The notes under the pieces are model-generated. The model saw nothing but the letters and a program-made list of their open reading frames with translations, was not told where the DNA came from and did not search any database. From Chryseobacterium cheonjiense (GTDB taxonomy: Bacteria; Bacteroidota; Bacteroidia; Flavobacteriales; Weeksellaceae), in the NCBI RefSeq assembly GCF_012927265.1, contig NZ_JABBGF010000003.1, positions 372,001 through 436,000 on the forward strand: DNA of 64,000 bases, given 5' to 3'. The stretch's first letter is position 1, and each line of letters opens with the position of its first letter. The position numbers and the translations under genes were made by a program. Positions 53,731 through 62,271 of the stretch are shown here, in pieces.

Positions 53731-55263
53731 ATGAGTTCAGTTAAATCTCTTAAACCGAGTAAATTCAGATGGACGATTTGTACATTGCTGTTCATTGCTA
53801 CAACCATCAACTATCTGGATCGTCAGGTTTTATCATTAACGTGGAAAGATTTCATCGCCCCGGAATTTCACTGGAACAATAACGATTACGGAAATATCAC
53901 TGCGCTATTCTCTATTTTCTATGCTTTGGGAATGCTTTTCGCAGGAAAATTTGTCGATTGGATGGATACCAAGAAAGGATTCCTCTGGGCTATTGGAATA
54001 TGGTCTGTAGGAGCCGTTTTACATGCTTTCTGCGGTATCGCTACATCAGGAATTCTTACCGGGAACTGGCTGGCGGGTTTTCACGGATCAAAAGAACTTA
54101 TCGCAACCGTTTCAAATACTTCAGCCATTATCAGTACCAGTGTAACCCTGTTTATATTTGCCCGTTTCGTGTTGGCCATCGGGGAGGCAGGAAACTTTCC
54201 GGCAGCTATTAAAACTACGGCAGAATATTTTCCTAAAAAAGACAGGGCCTTATCTACCAGTATCTGGAATGCAGGAGCCACAGTCGGAGCGTTGGCAGCA
54301 CCCATCACCATTCCTTTCATTGCAAAATCAATGGGTTGGGAATGGGCATTTATCATTATCGGTGCATTAGGTTTTGTATGGATGGGACTTTGGGTATTTT
54401 ATTATAAAAAACCGCATGAGCATCATAAAGTAAACGAACATGAGCTTAACTATATCAATCAGGATCAGGAAGATGTGCCTGTTGAAGAAAATGCCGTGCG
54501 GGCAGATGAAAGAAAATTCACCTTCAAAGAATGCTTCAGCTACAGACAGACCTGGGCATTTGCTTTCGGAAAATTTATGACAGACGGCGTCTGGTGGTTT
54601 TTCCTGTTCTGGACTCCGGCATATTTAAGCTCGGTGTATCAGATGGATTCCACACAAAGCGCATTCCCCTTATTTGTCCTTTACATGATAACTTTATTGT
54701 CCATCATTGGAGGATGGCTTCCGAAATATTTTGTAGAAAAAAAAGGAATGAATGCCTATAACGGAAGAATGAAAGCGATGCTGATCTTCGCATTTTTCCC
54801 GTTGTTAGCTTTGCTGGCTCAGCCGTTGGGTTCCGTAACCTACTGGATTCCTGTTTTAATCATTGGTATTGCCGGAGCAGCACACCAGGCATGGTCTGCC
54901 AATATCTTCTCCACAGTGGGCGATATGTTCCCGAAAAAAGCCATTGCTACGATTACAGGAATCGGCGGAATGGCAGGAGGAATCGGATCTTTTTTAATCA
55001 ATAAATCTTCAGGGCTTTTATTTGATCACGCTCATAAAGCATGGTCAACCGTAGACGGTGTTCCGTTATTGGAAAAATATCCTCAATATGTAAACGAAAG
55101 ATTACCGGACGGCTTCTTCGAGCAACTGGAAAAATCAGGAGCAGTTGTAGTCGATGGAATTGACAAAGGATACATGATCATATTTTCAGTTTGTGCGGTA
55201 GCCTATTTAATAGCCTGGGCAGTGATGAAAACTTTAGTTCCTAAGTATAAAGTAATAAAATAA
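53731..55263 (+). CDS. MFS hexuronate transporter, ExuT-like
   Basis: 510 residues with about 12 membrane helices. The N-terminus ATTINYLDRQVLSLTWKDFI is typical of the anion:cation symporter (ExuT/UhpC-like) group; FVLAIGEAGNFPAAIKTTAEYFPKKDRALSTSIWNAG is the signature after helix 4 in that group (about 146-182). It should bring galacturonate or glucuronate across the inner membrane by proton symport. An insertion of about 30 residues after helix 3 (ATSGILTGNWLAGFHGSKEL) is longer than in E. coli ExuT. It is located between kdgA and uxaB. Confidence 0.88.
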   Translation: MSSVKSLKPSKFRWTICTLLFIATTINYLDRQVLSLTWKDFIAPEFHWNNNDYGNITALFSIFYALGMLFAGKFVDWMDTKKGFLWAIGIWSVGAVLHAFCGIATSGILTGNWLAGFHGSKELIATVSNTSAIISTSVTLFIFARFVLAIGEAGNFPAAIKTTAEYFPKKDRALSTSIWNAGATVGALAAPITIPFIAKSMGWEWAFIIIGALGFVWMGLWVFYYKKPHEHHKVNEHELNYINQDQEDVPVEENAVRADERKFTFKECFSYRQTWAFAFGKFMTDGVWWFFLFWTPAYLSSVYQMDSTQSAFPLFVLYMITLLSIIGGWLPKYFVEKKGMNAYNGRMKAMLIFAFFPLLALLAQPLGSVTYWIPVLIIGIAGAAHQAWSANIFSTVGDMFPKKAIATITGIGGMAGGIGSFLINKSSGLLFDHAHKAWSTVDGVPLLEKYPQYVNERLPDGFFEQLEKSGAVVVDGIDKGYMIIFSVCAVAYLIAWAVMKTLVPKYKVIK

Positions 55264-55266
55264 ATT

Positions 55267-55299
55267 AAACCTATAAGGTTTCCAAAACCTTATAGGTTT
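55267..55299. terminator. Perfect 15-bp hairpin after the MFS gene
   Basis: AAACCTATAAGGTTT (55267-55281), 3-nt loop, AAACCTTATAGGTTT (55285-55299). The stem is perfect with A-rich and T-rich ends. It can act as a terminator, or as an mRNA stabiliser within the operon. Confidence 0.65.
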
Positions 55300-55368
55300 G
55301 AACAACATAAAGAATTATAGGTATTTCGTTGAGTAAAAGTTTATGCTGAGCCTGCCGAAGTAACTTGT

Positions 55369-55423
55369 GAACTTAAAAATATACATCAAGCATTAAAAAA
55401 ATCTTTGCGGACTTTGCGTTAAA
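55369..55423. repeat. Shared intergenic repeat, copy C (upstream of uxaB)
   Basis: GAACTTAAAAATATACATCA through ATCTTTGC to GGACTTTGCGTTAA. Only the second half of copies A and B is present. It ends 60 nt before uxaB. Confidence 0.65.
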
Positions 55424-55482
55424 AAACATCCTGCACCAAGATTTAGCAGAATTAAAAACACAATTTAATTCAAATTAGAAAA

Positions 55483-56946
55483 ATGGAAAATCAGATAAAA
55501 CAAAAATTAAATCGTGAATTAAATAATTCTCAGGAAAAGCTTCCCGTTAAAATTGTACAGTTTGGAGGCGGAAACTTCATGAGAGGATTTACCGATTATA
55601 TCATTGATACATTAAATAAAGAAGCAGGATTCAATGCAGGAATCGTAAACGTTCAGCCTACACCCAACGGATCGGTTCATAAGCTGCAAGAGCAGGACAA
55701 TCTTTACACGCTTTTCACGAGAGGGATTAAAAAGGGCGAAATCATAGATAAGAAACAGGTCATTTCTGCCATTCAGAAATCCATTAATCCTTATACCGAT
55801 TACGATCAGTTCTTAGCCCTGGCAAAAGAAGAAGAATTGGAATTTGTCTTTTCAAACACCACGGAAACCGGGATTGCTTATGATGAAACCGAAAATTCAT
55901 ACAACGGTCCGCACAAAAATTTCCCTGCGAAAGTAGCGGTTTTGCTTCATGAAAGATTCAGGCATTTCAATGGAGCGGCTGATAAAGGATTGAGAATCAT
56001 TCCATGTGAGCTCATTGAAGATAATGCATTTGCATTAAGAGATATCATCATTAAATATGCCCGGCTGTGGAACCTGGAAGACGGTTTTGTACAATGGGTA
56101 AATGAAAACAACTATTTCCACAATACACTGGTCGACAGGATTGTTCCCGGTTACCCGAAAGATGATGTGGAAACATACGAAGATCAGCTGGATTATGAAG
56201 ACCGGATGATGGTTGTTTCAGAATGTTTTCTGCTTTTTGTCATTCAGGATGCCGGAAATCTTATGGAGAGAATTCCATTTAATAAAATCAATGAGCAGAT
56301 TTTAGTCGTTGATGATATTCAGCCGTACCGTTTGAGAAAAGTAAGAATCCTGAATGGCGGCCATACTTTAATGCTGGCTCCGGCGATCTTATCAGGAAAA
56401 GAAACGGTAAAAGAATCGATTGATAATCCATTTGTCGGAAAGTTTTTGAGTGATGCCATTTTTAATGAAGTCAACCCAACCTTAGGCTTGGATGAAACCG
56501 AACTGAAAGATTTTGCTGAAGAAGTGTTCGACCGTTTCAGAAATCCGTTTATCAAACATTATCTGGCAAGTATCGCGCTGTACTTCGTGTCCAAATTTAA
56601 AGTAAGGGTATTGCCAAGTTTATTGACATACGTGGAAGATAACGGAAAATTGCCGCTACATCTTACCTTTTCTTTGGCCTGTTTAATCAGGTTCTACCAG
56701 GGAAGCTTTGGCGCAAAATCGCTTCCGTTGAATGACGAAGAGGCAATCATCGCTAAATTCAGAGAGATCTGGAAAAATGAGGACTATGAGAAAGTCGCAG
56801 AATCAGCGCTTTCTGAAACTTCATTCTGGGACATCAATCTTACTCAGGTTGAAGGTCTGAAGTCAGCCGTTGCCAAAGCATTGTATGAAATTGATCACAA
56901 TGACATCGAAACGGCTTATAACAATTTTGTAGCATTCAATTCTTAA
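55483..56946 (+). CDS. uxaB: Tagaturonate reductase
   Basis: 487 residues. A long-chain polyol dehydrogenase-type enzyme that reduces tagaturonate to altronate with NADH. The cofactor motif VQFGGGNFMRGFTDYIID is at about 26-43. FSNTTETGIAY (about 125-135) and the catalytic region KVRILNGGHTLMLAPAILSG with its conserved Lys and Asn-x-x-His (about 286-305) follow. Length fits the mannitol-dehydrogenase family. It lies 4 nt from uxaA, so the two form a tightly linked pair. Confidence 0.95.
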   Translation: MENQIKQKLNRELNNSQEKLPVKIVQFGGGNFMRGFTDYIIDTLNKEAGFNAGIVNVQPTPNGSVHKLQEQDNLYTLFTRGIKKGEIIDKKQVISAIQKSINPYTDYDQFLALAKEEELEFVFSNTTETGIAYDETENSYNGPHKNFPAKVAVLLHERFRHFNGAADKGLRIIPCELIEDNAFALRDIIIKYARLWNLEDGFVQWVNENNYFHNTLVDRIVPGYPKDDVETYEDQLDYEDRMMVVSECFLLFVIQDAGNLMERIPFNKINEQILVVDDIQPYRLRKVRILNGGHTLMLAPAILSGKETVKESIDNPFVGKFLSDAIFNEVNPTLGLDETELKDFAEEVFDRFRNPFIKHYLASIALYFVSKFKVRVLPSLLTYVEDNGKLPLHLTFSLACLIRFYQGSFGAKSLPLNDEEAIIAKFREIWKNEDYEKVAESALSETSFWDINLTQVEGLKSAVAKALYEIDHNDIETAYNNFVAFNS

Positions 56947-56950
56947 AATC

Positions 56951-58570
56951 ATGCAGAAGAAAGTACTGAAAGTAAATTCCAAAGACAACGTTATTGTAGC
57001 GCTGCTGGATTTGCCTGCCGGAGAATCGGTACATCTTGACGGTACAGAGTATACGGTTATAAAAGATATTAAAGCCAAACATAAATTCGCTGCCGTAGAT
57101 TTTCAGGATGGCGACCATATTATCATGTATGGCGTAATCGTTGGAAAAGCCAATCAGCCGATAAGAAAAGGGGAGGTGATCACCACGGAAAATGTAAAGC
57201 ACCAAAGTGCAAAAGTAGAAGGTAAAACGGCTACACTGGGCTGGAATCCGCCGAATGTAGACAAATGGAAAGACCGCACTTTTATGGGCTATCACCGTGA
57301 GGACGGACAGGTCGGGACGGAAAATGTATGGTTGTTCTTCCCTCTGGTATTCTGCGAAAACAAGAATATCGAAACCCTGAAAGACATATTTGAAAAAGAA
57401 TTGCTTCACGAAAAAGCAAGCAAGCACCAGCTGTTGTTAAGGTCATTATTGAATGGCGGAGCAGAGACTGATGTGGCTGTGGAACAGGAAGAGCAGGATA
57501 CAAGAATATTTAAAAATATCGACGTAAGATTCATTACCCATCAGGGTGGTTGTGGCGGAATCCGTCAGGATGCAGAAGCATTGGGACGGCTTTTCGCAGG
57601 ATATGTCAACAATCCTAATGTTGCGGGCGCTACCGTTCTCAGTTTAGGCTGTCAGAATCTCCAGGTGCAGATCTTTATGGATGCCCTTCATGCATTGGCT
57701 CCGGATAACAAAAAACCAATCGTGGTTTACGAACAGCAGAAATCGGGAACCATTGACGAAATGCTGACCGGCGTGATTAAAGATTCTTATGAAGGAATAA
57801 AAAAAGCCAATAATATTGAAAGAAGACCTGCTCCTATCACCAAACTGAATATTGGTTTGGAATGTGGCGGTTCAGATGGTTTTTCGGGAATTTCCGCAAA
57901 CCCTGTTTTGGGAGAAGTTTCCGATATTATGGCAGCCGTTGGCGGAACGACCATGCTTGCCGAATTCCCTGAACTGTGTGGAGTAGAGCAGGAGTTAGTG
58001 AACCGTTGTATCAACGATGAAGATGGTGTGAAGTTCCTTCAGCTAATGAAAGATTTTGAAAAATCCGTAGTCGCTGCAGGATCAGGGTTTGATATGAACC
58101 CGTCACCCGGAAATATCAAAGACGGATTGATTACCGATGCCATGAAATCCGCAGGCGCAGCCAAAAAAGGCGGTGCCGCACCCATCGTAGAAGTGTTGGA
58201 TTTTACGGAATACGCGACAAAACCCGGACTCAATCTTCTGTGTACTCCCGGAAATGATGCCGAATGTACGACCGCGTTAGTCGGATCAGGAGCAACAGTC
58301 GTTCTTTTCACAACAGGCCTCGGAACACCCATGGGGAATCCTATTGCCCCTGTGGTGAAGATTTCTTCCAATACCGCATTGGCAGAGAAAATGCCGGATA
58401 TTATTGATTTTAACGCAGGAACTGTGATCAGCGGGGATAAAACCATTCCTGAAGCGGCAGACGAGCTGCTCGAATACATTATCAAAATAGCAAGCGGCGA
58501 GGTCAAAACCAAAGCCGACTTATTAAATCAGAATGATTTCATTCCTTGGAGACGTGGGGTCTCCTTGTAA
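56951..58570 (+). CDS. uxaA: Altronate dehydratase
   Basis: 539 residues. It dehydrates altronate to KDG. An N-terminal SAF domain (about 1-80) is followed by the catalytic UxaA domain: MGYHREDGQVGTENVWLFF (about 114-132), HQGGCGGIRQDAEALG (about 197-212), GLECGGSDGFSGISANPVLG (about 303-322), and VVLFTTGLGTPMGNPIAPVVK with its conserved Gly-rich loop (about 454-474). These cysteines and histidines probably bind iron. It is the last gene of the operon and ends with a terminator. Confidence 0.95.
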   Translation: MQKKVLKVNSKDNVIVALLDLPAGESVHLDGTEYTVIKDIKAKHKFAAVDFQDGDHIIMYGVIVGKANQPIRKGEVITTENVKHQSAKVEGKTATLGWNPPNVDKWKDRTFMGYHREDGQVGTENVWLFFPLVFCENKNIETLKDIFEKELLHEKASKHQLLLRSLLNGGAETDVAVEQEEQDTRIFKNIDVRFITHQGGCGGIRQDAEALGRLFAGYVNNPNVAGATVLSLGCQNLQVQIFMDALHALAPDNKKPIVVYEQQKSGTIDEMLTGVIKDSYEGIKKANNIERRPAPITKLNIGLECGGSDGFSGISANPVLGEVSDIMAAVGGTTMLAEFPELCGVEQELVNRCINDEDGVKFLQLMKDFEKSVVAAGSGFDMNPSPGNIKDGLITDAMKSAGAAKKGGAAPIVEVLDFTEYATKPGLNLLCTPGNDAECTTALVGSGATVVLFTTGLGTPMGNPIAPVVKISSNTALAEKMPDIIDFNAGTVISGDKTIPEAADELLEYIIKIASGEVKTKADLLNQNDFIPWRRGVSL

Positions 58571-58598
58571 TGGGTTAGTTATATTAAATATTAGGGTT

Positions 58599-58635
58599 GA
58601 AAATGCTTCCTGCTTCGGTGGGGAGCATTTTCTTT
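58599..58635 (+). terminator. Terminator of the catabolic operon
   Basis: GAAAATGCTTCC (58599-58610) pairs with GGGAGCATTTTC (58621-58632) with one G-T pair, 10-nt loop, then TTTT. It is 29 nt after the uxaA stop. Confidence 0.75.
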
Positions 58636-58761
58636 TATTGTTTTAAATTCAAATGCCACCCATCTTTTCGCACGATCGTGTACGTTGTAGTAGGGGCAAA
58701 GATTTCGCATGGCGAAGGGGATTTTTTCACAAATAATCATGTAATTTTGCTGTTATATCAG

Positions 58762-58824
58762 TAGGAACGGGCTTTAGCCCGTTTAATGGTGAGATATTAC
58801 GGTTGGCTTTAGCCAAAACCTACC
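58762..58824. repeat. REP-like double hairpin
   Basis: AACGGGCTTTAGCCCGTT (58766-58783) and the related GGTTGGCTTTAGCCAAAACC (58801-58820) share the GGCTTTAGCC core. Outer GTAGG and CCTAC flank the pair. The layout resembles paired REP/BIME elements. No REP-associated transposase lies in the window. Confidence 0.6.
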
Positions 58825-58835
58825 GCAGTGAAACA

Positions 58836-59423
58836 TTATTTCTCCGTCCAATATTTCTTTTTTAAATGTTCCGTTTTCAGGATGTCACAACCTAAAACGA
58901 ATACCCTGTACACTGGTCTTTCAATGCCATAATACGGAATTTGGTCTTCAAAGTATTCTATGTTCATGGAGTCTAATTTATTTTTCAGGTCGGTAATTTT
59001 ACCAATGTCCGCTGAAAAACCGATACAATGAGTTTTCGCCCATTTGTCCGACTTAATCAGGTTAAAAGCATGCGCTGTGATTTCTTCTTCAGTCTTAAAA
59101 GTCTCCAGAGTTTGCTTTTGTCCGCGCTCCGTATAATACCATGTAAAATGATCGCCGGATTGTTCGATTCCCAACCCTTCATAAATAGGGTTTCCGTTGA
59201 TCGAATAACTGTTGAAATTAAAACAGTGTTCTTTCATCCAGTATTCAAGTTCAGATATCGTCTTTGGTGTATCGCTATCCATTTCTATATTTTTTTTAGT
59301 ATCTGACATTAGCAAGATCATCATGCTTAAGACAACAATAGCAGTTAGACTATACTTCCATAAAGCTATGAAAACAAACCACCCCGTCAAAAATTCTTTG
59401 AATTTTCGCCACCAATGCCTCAT
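58836..59423 (-). CDS. Membrane-anchored protein of unknown function
   Basis: 195 residues. One transmembrane helix (FVFIALWKYSLTAIVVLSMMILLM, about 17-40) is followed by a soluble domain of about 155 residues rich in aromatic and charged residues (TISELEYWMKEHCFNFNSYS, FEDQIPYYGIERPVYRVFVLGCD). I do not recognise the family. Residues 4-16 (WWRKFKEFLTGWF) are encoded by a flavobacterial repeat element, so the annotated start may be wrong; MMILLMSDTKK near residue 35 is an alternative but would lose most of the helix. It is the first of three minus-strand genes of this kind. Confidence 0.5.
   Translation of the reverse strand: MRHWWRKFKEFLTGWFVFIALWKYSLTAIVVLSMMILLMSDTKKNIEMDSDTPKTISELEYWMKEHCFNFNSYSINGNPIYEGLGIEQSGDHFTWYYTERGQKQTLETFKTEEEITAHAFNLIKSDKWAKTHCIGFSADIGKITDLKNKLDSMNIEYFEDQIPYYGIERPVYRVFVLGCDILKTEHLKKKYWTEK
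59376..59413. repeat. Intergenic repeat copy overlapping the 5' end of a coding sequence
   Basis: AAACCACCCCGTC ... AATTTTCGCCACC, with an inner AATTC/GAATT hairpin. An inverted relative lies at 59523-59581. The gene at 58836 starts inside or just beyond this copy. Confidence 0.6.
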
Positions 59424-59522
59424 TGTTTTATATATAATAAAAGAAATCGGCCAATCTCATTCCTCGATTTCCACCGGAGGGGAATTTAAAAACACTCCCA
59501 TACACCCATTCATTACCCTCCT

Positions 59523-59581
59523 CAATTCCCCTCCTTCGGAGGGGTGGATTAATTTTCGGGGAAAATTAAGACGGGGTGGTT
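59523..59581. repeat. Intergenic repeat with two hairpins
   Basis: CCCCTCC, TTC, GGAGGGG (59528-59544) and TTAATTTTC, GGG, GAAAATTAA (59549-59569) are two perfect hairpins, ending in GACGGGGTGGTT. It is an inverted relative of the copy at 59376. A partial GGAGGGGAATTT lies at about 59477. Confidence 0.7.
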
Positions 59582-59618
59582 AGATTAGAGAATTTAGTCT
59601 AAATCTATAGCATCGGAT

Positions 59619-60152
59619 TTAGTTAAGGCTTATTGAATTGCTCCAAAATATTTTTTTAGATCTGGACTTTTTTTGTTCATCAATTTGTTCAAATATACTT
59701 TTTTCTAATGCCCAATTGGTATGAATAATCGTTAATCCAATTTTTACATGGTTAAAATTTTCAAGGGCATTTTTATCTTTGAGAATTAAGAATTTGTATT
59801 CAATTTTTTCATTGGGTTTTAATTTTATTTCTCCCGGGAAATTACTGTCACAACCTAAAACATCCAGTATTTGTAACTTTTCAGAATTAGTCTTTAGAAA
59901 AGCTCCGAAACTACAGGTGTACATATCGAAACCGTAAGTTTTGTCTGAAGTATTTTTAATTTCTAATTTCACGCTGTACCCAATTTTATTTGGCTTATAA
60001 GCTCTTATCATAAGATTGTTTTCAGCAGTGATTTCTTCAGAGTTTAATTTTAAATTGAGTTCTAAAATTTCATTAGAGATCTTCTGTTTTTTCTTACATG
60101 AAAAACACAACAATAAAATGAAAAATGCAATTGAATATTTTAAAAGTTTCAT
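59619..60152 (-). CDS. Lipoprotein of unknown function
   Basis: 177 residues. MKLLKYSIAFFILLLCFSCKKK is a lipoprotein signal with Cys19. The mature part is beta-rich (YSVKLEIKNTSDKTYGFDMYTCSFGAFLK, IKLKPNEKIEYKFLIL), suggesting an immunoglobulin-like fold, with Cys84 and Cys104-like cysteines that could pair. No catalytic motif is seen. Function unknown. It lies between two other poorly known minus-strand genes. Confidence 0.6.
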   Translation of the reverse strand: MKLLKYSIAFFILLLCFSCKKKQKISNEILELNLKLNSEEITAENNLMIRAYKPNKIGYSVKLEIKNTSDKTYGFDMYTCSFGAFLKTNSEKLQILDVLGCDSNFPGEIKLKPNEKIEYKFLILKDKNALENFNHVKIGLTIIHTNWALEKSIFEQIDEQKKSRSKKIFWSNSISLN

Positions 60153-60286
60153 TAAAATTTAATTTTCATATGGCCGATAACTTTTCGTGTTGTGAGAATT
60201 TGAATTTTTGATATCTGATTACAAATAAAGTTTCGGATTGTAAATCCTCGCGTCAAGGTCAGAAGTTTAAAATAATTTTTAACTGA

Positions 60287-61093
60287 TTATCTTTTCCAAT
60301 TTTCATGATCGTACATGAAAATAACCGATTCCTTACTATTAACAGCTATTCCACTCTTTTTATTTGGAATCCATTTTATTTTTTTTACAAAATTAAGTGC
60401 TCTTTCATTAAATTCTTTAGCAAATTTTTTATTATAGGGTTGTTTGAAAGAAGAATGTACTTTTAATTTTTTTAACTCACCATTAACTGTTAATATAAAT
60501 TCTACTTCAGTCCACGAATATAAATCATCTTCTTTTCTGTGAATATAGGATGGAGGATAGATAAATGTTTTAAAGTAATCTTTGTCATATTGTTCTAAAA
60601 AATCATCTAAATTTTTAGTAAACGGGTAAATGGAATGGTTTCTATCGCAATCAGATGACGGAAATATTTTATTAATATTTTTTTTTACATAGGCTTTCTC
60701 TGCTTCAATTCTTTTCTCTGTAATAAAATCTTTTCCAAATTTTCGCTCTATTTCTTGGTTCATTAAATCACCATAACAAAATTGTTTATCTGATGGAGCT
60801 GTACAAAAAATACCTTGGGACATTGTTTTTATATTATATTTACTTAATATAGAATCTAATTCCGTGTCACTTTCATACATTTCTACCATTCCTTTTGGAA
60901 TAACAAATGTAAGTTGGCCATTACTAATTTCTTCTTTTGCAATTTTTGTCTGAACAAAACAAATTGAATCCCACATTTTATATTCTATTTCTAAATATTT
61001 TGCAATTTCAATACTGTCAGTATTGCTTATTTGTGCAAATGAATTTGTCGCCAGGAAAGAGAGAAATATTATTATAAAATTTATTATTTTCAT
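60287..61093 (-). CDS. Secreted protein with TonB C-terminal-like domain
   Basis: 268 residues from the ATG at 61093; the ATG at 61210 adds 39 residues that hide the signal MKIINFIIIFLSFLATNSFAQ. The last 80 residues (YSWTEVEFILTVNGELKKLKVHSSF ... ALNFVKKIKWIPNKKSGIAVNSK) resemble the TonB C-terminal domain that recurs in stand-alone Bacteroidota proteins. The first part (about 25-180) is unassigned and rich in Glu, Lys and Ser. It has no N-terminal transmembrane anchor apart from the signal peptide. A true role in TonB energising is doubtful. Confidence 0.6.
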   Translation of the reverse strand: MKIINFIIIFLSFLATNSFAQISNTDSIEIAKYLEIEYKMWDSICFVQTKIAKEEISNGQLTFVIPKGMVEMYESDTELDSILSKYNIKTMSQGIFCTAPSDKQFCYGDLMNQEIERKFGKDFITEKRIEAEKAYVKKNINKIFPSSDCDRNHSIYPFTKNLDDFLEQYDKDYFKTFIYPPSYIHRKEDDLYSWTEVEFILTVNGELKKLKVHSSFKQPYNKKFAKEFNERALNFVKKIKWIPNKKSGIAVNSKESVIFMYDHENWKR

Positions 61094-61321
61094 ATAGTTA
61101 CAGCTAATGGTCAGTATGTTAGAGAAGTGATTTATTAGTTTATTTAATTCTTTTTCACCCTCCCCAACGCTACAAAGATAGCGATAAGAAGGATAAGAAT
61201 ATTGATTCAAACTAAAACAGCCTCTGTCTAAGTTTCTAACTCAAATTCCCCATCCAACACACCTCCCAACACATTCCACCACCTATCCCGCCACGTCCGT
61301 CACAAGTCCGGCGCGGTTATT

Positions 61322-61570
61322 CACGCCTCTGATGACATCATGAATGCCTCCGGATACGTTATACAACCTGTCCGGACACGTAAAAGACCTATCCCGACAG
61401 GTTGAAAGACCACTCCGAACCCGTCCGGAACCTGTTGCGACTCCTTGCACAACCTCGCCCGACCATTAAACAACCTCTCTGGATGGGTAAAAGAGCCCTC
61501 CGAACCTGTGATCAACGTATCGGGAACTGTAAACAACGTCTGCGGATGATGACACAACCTCTTTAGGGAT
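61322..61570. repeat. Degenerate tandem array of 21-22-nt units
   Basis: About 12 units, each starting near AACC or GACC followed by a C/T-rich stretch and CCGGA or CCGA. Good units start at 61365, 61386, 61429, 61451, 61472, 61493, 61514, 61535 and 61556; spacing is 21 or 22 nt. The consensus core is AACCTCTCCGGA. Weaker copies continue back to about 61257. Confidence 0.7.
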
Positions 61571-61594
61571 GTACAAAAGTTTAAGTAAAATCAT

Positions 61595-61621
61595 AAAAAA
61601 CCCCTCCATGAATGGAAGGGG
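61595..61621 (-). terminator. Terminator of the 162-residue gene
   Basis: CCCCTCCAT and ATGGAAGGGG pair with one bulge (61601-61621). On the minus strand the hairpin is followed by a T-run (61600-61595). It is 18 nt after the stop at 61640. Confidence 0.75.
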
Positions 61622-61639
61622 CGATTTTTGGTTGCTGTT

Positions 61640-62128
61640 TTATTTTTTCTCTTCAGGCGGATCCGTAGGACCCGTACTTTTTACAAAGAACTGTTTCAGG
61701 TCTTTATATTTGTTCTCAAATCCCGGTACCGTAGTTCCCGCTTTGTAAGCGGTATACGAATAATCCATCAGCGCCGACTGGTAATTGTCGAAATCATGCA
61801 GCGTTTTCGCATTGTTGAGCCGGGTGATAATGCTTTCGAGCCTGCTGATCAGCGCTTCCATAGCATTGCGGGAGCTGTGGTCCTTGTTGAATTCGTTCCA
61901 GTCAACCTCCGGCGAACTTAAGTTAGGCTGGCTCTGGTTGTAATCGAAGACTTTGTTTACAAAAAGTTTGTTCTGCTCATTGATGCTTCCGTAGCGTTTA
62001 CGGTCATCGGGTGAAAGGTTAATTGTGATTTCAGCAAGGGCTGTTTCCAGGGCCGTGATGGCATCCTGTGCGGCAGTGATCTTTGCACTGCTCAAATGGG
62101 TGGAGTTTAAATTTGTTAATCCCATCAT
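61640..62128 (-). CDS. Uncharacterised helical protein (162 aa)
   Basis: 162 residues without a signal or membrane segment. It begins MMGLTNLNSTHLSSAKITAA and continues as amphipathic helices (ITALETALAEITINLSPDDRKRYGSINEQNKLFVNKVFDY, AMEALISRLESIITRLNNAK), then ends in TGPTDPPEEKK. I recognise the pattern as a family recurring in flavobacteria, with no known function. It may be a helical bundle. A GC-rich minisatellite lies just downstream of its terminator. Either of the first two methionines could be the start. Confidence 0.55.
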   Translation of the reverse strand: MMGLTNLNSTHLSSAKITAAQDAITALETALAEITINLSPDDRKRYGSINEQNKLFVNKVFDYNQSQPNLSSPEVDWNEFNKDHSSRNAMEALISRLESIITRLNNAKTLHDFDNYQSALMDYSYTAYKAGTTVPGFENKYKDLKQFFVKSTGPTDPPEEKK

Positions 62129-62271
62129 TTTGATTTTAAAGTTAATATATTAAGAGTATTAAAATCGTGTGTTTTTTTATAGAAACGAAGGTAACAAAAA
62201 ATTTTAAAAAGAGAAAAATGAAATGAAATCACAGCAGCACTTGCGAAAATATACCAGGAGATACCTATAGC

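Larger units (their letters stand above)
61094..61639. other. Intergenic region dominated by a degenerate minisatellite
   Basis: 546 bases. The section from about 61257 to 61570 is much richer in G+C than its surroundings and consists of related 21-22-nt units. A minus-strand terminator follows at 61595-61621. The remainder up to 61200 is AT-rich and plain. Confidence 0.65.

Noticed and set aside
61321..61557. Minus-strand open frame of 78 codons with an apparent heptapeptide pattern (PQTLFTV, PDTLITG, PERLFNG)
   Set aside because: It follows from the 21-nt DNA repeat; units of 22 nt break the frame, there is no ribosome-binding or signal feature, and composition is unlike neighbouring proteins.
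61322..61570. Possible CRISPR array
   Set aside because: Units are 21-22 nt with no alternating constant repeat and variable spacer, and no cas genes are nearby.
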